This document shows positions 6,641 through 8,091 of a stretch of DNA of 8,091 nucleotides, one piece after another (the stretch's first letter is position 1; the number at the start of each line of letters is the position of its first letter). The DNA is from Nitrospinota bacterium (GTDB taxonomy: Bacteria > Nitrospinota > Nitrospinia > UBA9942): contig DNJG01000048.1 in assembly GCA_003489165.1 (NCBI GenBank), positions 1 through 8,091 of the forward strand. Reading direction: 5' to 3'. Under the pieces are notes generated by a model. The model made no database searches and was not told where the DNA came from. It saw only the letters and a program-made list of their open reading frames with translations. A program made the translations under genes and the position numbers.

Positions 6641-7651
6641 ATGCTATTGATTAGAATATTCTTAATTGGCTTAATTCTTTTATTGACAGGTAATGTTGTT
6701 TCTGCTGATAGAGGAGAGATTAAAAGGCTTGACATAAAATATACAGCGATTGTAAAGGAGATACCCAAAAATGCAAAGACTGTAGAAATCTGGCTGCCAT
6801 ATCCACAATCGGACAGGTATCAGGAGGTCTATAATATAAAAGTAGATTCCCCCTCCCCTGCCACAGTCCATTATGAGCCTGAATATGGAAACAGCTTCCT
6901 CTATATAAAAGTAAAAAATCCAAATGAGAAAGAGATAAGGGTAACAATGAATTATCTTGCCGACAGATATCAGGCGATAAATAAAATTGAGCCTGACAAG
7001 GTTGGTGAATTAGATGGGGACATTACACAATATAGACTTTATCTTGAAGAGAATCAGTATAAGGCTGTTAATAAAGATGTAAAAAAGATTGCACAGGAAC
7101 TGATGAAGGATAAAAAGACATACTATGAAAAGGTAAAGGCAATCTATGATTATGTATATGACAATATGGAGTATGACAAGACTGCCCCCGGGTTTGGAAC
7201 AGGGGATGTAGGAAGGGCATGCACCGTAAAGAAGGGAAACTGTATAGACTTTCACTCCCTATTTTCTGCAGTTGCCACGGCGGCAGGGATACCGGCAAGA
7301 GAGGTATCAAACTTTGATTTACCATTCGGCGAGGTAGCACCAAATTACTGCAAGGTTGGATTTCACTGCAGTGTAGAGGTTCTTCTCCCAAACTACGGCT
7401 GGATTCCTCTGGACATATCCCATGCAAAAAAGGGTCGCGGCACTAAAGAGTTCTACTTTGGCTCTCTTGATAATTTCAGACTTCAGATTGGACACGGAAG
7501 GAATGTCCTCCTATCACCGCCACAGAAAGGACAGAGGCTCAATCTTGTTTCATCAGAGCCTTATGTTGAGATAGATGGCATCCCTTATGAAAAGACAGAT
7601 AAGGATTTAGTTTACAAAGACAGGATTATAGTTGAGGCAAAAAAAGATTAA
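6641..7651 (+). CDS. Exported transglutaminase-like (papain-fold) domain protein
   Basis: A 336-residue protein with a signal peptide (hydrophobic 3-20, likely cut after Val20-Ser21-Ala22). An N-terminal beta-rich region (about 28-110, 'KTVEIWLPYPQSD') precedes the transglutaminase-like core (about 160-262). The catalytic triad is readable: Cys201 in 'KKGNCIDFHSLF', His242 in 'VGFHCSVEV' and Asp258 in 'GWIPLDIS'. The tail 'FGSLDNFRLQIGHGRNVLL' and 'PYVEIDGIPY' matches a bacterial family seen in many environmental genomes. Family members act as cysteine proteases or cross-linking enzymes; the substrate is unknown here. With all three residues present the protein is likely active, in the periplasm. 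AGGGGG at 6631-6636 overlaps the anti-sigma stop and lies four bases before the ATG, so the gene is translationally coupled to the sigma/anti-sigma pair. It may be a regulated envelope protein, or take part in processing the anti-sigma factor. Confidence 0.9.
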   Translation: MLLIRIFLIGLILLLTGNVVSADRGEIKRLDIKYTAIVKEIPKNAKTVEIWLPYPQSDRYQEVYNIKVDSPSPATVHYEPEYGNSFLYIKVKNPNEKEIRVTMNYLADRYQAINKIEPDKVGELDGDITQYRLYLEENQYKAVNKDVKKIAQELMKDKKTYYEKVKAIYDYVYDNMEYDKTAPGFGTGDVGRACTVKKGNCIDFHSLFSAVATAAGIPAREVSNFDLPFGEVAPNYCKVGFHCSVEVLLPNYGWIPLDISHAKKGRGTKEFYFGSLDNFRLQIGHGRNVLLSPPQKGQRLNLVSSEPYVEIDGIPYEKTDKDLVYKDRIIVEAKKD

Positions 7652-7687
7652 GAACAACCTTCCCCAAAAAACTCACCCAAAAAAATC

Positions 7688-7716
7688 TTTTAAAAATAAA
7701 CATCATAGGTTATACT
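7688..7716 (+). promoter_or_regulatory. Possible promoter of the acetyl-CoA synthetase gene
   Basis: TATACT at 7711-7716 is a good -10 hexamer. Seventeen bases upstream the -35 position reads TTTTAA (7688-7693), which is weak. It lies in the 98-base gap after the transglutaminase gene and 33 bases ahead of the next ATG, which suits a separate transcription unit. The surroundings are AT-rich, so chance matches are likely. Confidence 0.35.
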
Positions 7717-7749
7717 CTCTCAATATTTTTTGAAAGGGAGAAACTATTA

Positions 7750-8091
7750 ATGTCAAAAGAGGCAATTGATGTATTGATGGCTGAAAAGAGGGTATTCCCG
7801 CCTTCAAAGGAATTCAGTAAAAGGGCATATATAAAAAGTTTAGAGGAATATGAGGATATATACAAAAGGTCTATAGATGACCCTGAAGGCTTCTGGTCTG
7901 AAATTGCAGAAGAACATATTACATGGTTCAAAAAATGGGATAAGGTTCTTGAATGGAATTTTGAGAAACCTGATATAAAGTGGTTTATAGGCGGAAAACT
8001 GAATGTATCCTATAACTGCCTTGACAGATTTATAAATACACCGATAAGAAATAAGGCAGCAATTATTTGGGAGGGAGATGACGGAAGCTAT
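7750..8091 (+). CDS. acs: Acetyl-CoA synthetase (AMP-forming), N-terminal part, runs off the window
   Basis: An ATG at 7750 opens a frame of 114 codons with no stop before the window ends. The protein begins MSKEAIDVLMAEKRVFPPS and continues with marks of the acetyl-CoA synthetase N-terminal domain: 'DPEGFWSEIAEEHITWFKKW' (residues 47-66), 'WFIGGKLNVSYNCLDR' (about 78-93, compare the Acs 'WF.gG.lN...NclDRH') and 'KAAIIWEGDDG' (102-112). The enzyme activates acetate with ATP and CoA to acetyl-CoA in the cytoplasm. The catalytic AMP-binding motifs lie beyond the window, so a related propionyl-CoA synthetase cannot be fully excluded. AAAGGGAG at 7733-7740, nine bases ahead of the ATG, supports this start. 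The 98-base gap and possible promoter suggest it is not part of the sigma operon. Confidence 0.93.
   Translation, partial: MSKEAIDVLMAEKRVFPPSKEFSKRAYIKSLEEYEDIYKRSIDDPEGFWSEIAEEHITWFKKWDKVLEWNFEKPDIKWFIGGKLNVSYNCLDRFINTPIRNKAAIIWEGDDGSY

Noticed and set aside
7643..7691. AAAAGATT / AATCTTTT inverted repeat after the transglutaminase gene as a terminator
   Set aside because: An almost pure A/T eight-base stem with a 33-base loop starting inside the coding end; too weak to call.

Overview
The window is AT-rich, gene-dense DNA from a Gram-negative bacterium. Evidence for two membranes includes a periplasmic efflux adaptor of MacA type, a Sec-exported c-type cytochrome and a membrane-anchored anti-sigma factor. 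The gene mix (short CPA2 antiporter, monoheme cytochrome, acetyl-CoA synthetase) and the intergenic 'CACAGAGACAC'-type palindrome would fit an environmental lineage such as Nitrospirota or a relative. That placement is a low-confidence guess from style, because no marker gene is present.

Layout. Bases 1-1137 (+) hold the 3' part of a cation:proton antiporter gene. After 36 bases comes a split MacAB-type ABC efflux operon (+): periplasmic adaptor (1174-2454), ATPase (2456-3142) and MacB/FtsX permease (3341-4570). The last two are separated by 198 bases of nested inverted repeat. A monoheme cytochrome c gene (4585-5049, -) converges tail-to-tail on the permease gene. Its 5' leader shares a 181-base divergent intergenic region with a second operon (+): ECF sigma factor (5231-5779), zinc-finger transmembrane anti-sigma factor (5808-6632) and an exported transglutaminase-like protein (6641-7651). 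After a 98-base gap with a plausible promoter, an acetyl-CoA synthetase gene starts at 7750 and runs off the window.

How the genes work together. Adaptor, ATPase and permease should form the inner-membrane and periplasmic parts of a tripartite pump; no TolC-like outer-membrane gene is visible here. The sigma/anti-sigma pair looks like a cell-envelope signalling switch, and the transglutaminase-like protein directly behind it is either a regulated envelope protein or part of the signalling.

I see no RNA gene, CRISPR array, transposase or prophage gene. The least ordinary points are the palindrome inside the efflux operon, the leader of the cytochrome gene with a second perfect Shine-Dalgarno sequence and an in-frame mini-ORF, the three-gene sigma/anti-sigma/transglutaminase cassette, and an apparent Asp-to-Asn change at the ion-binding position of the antiporter.
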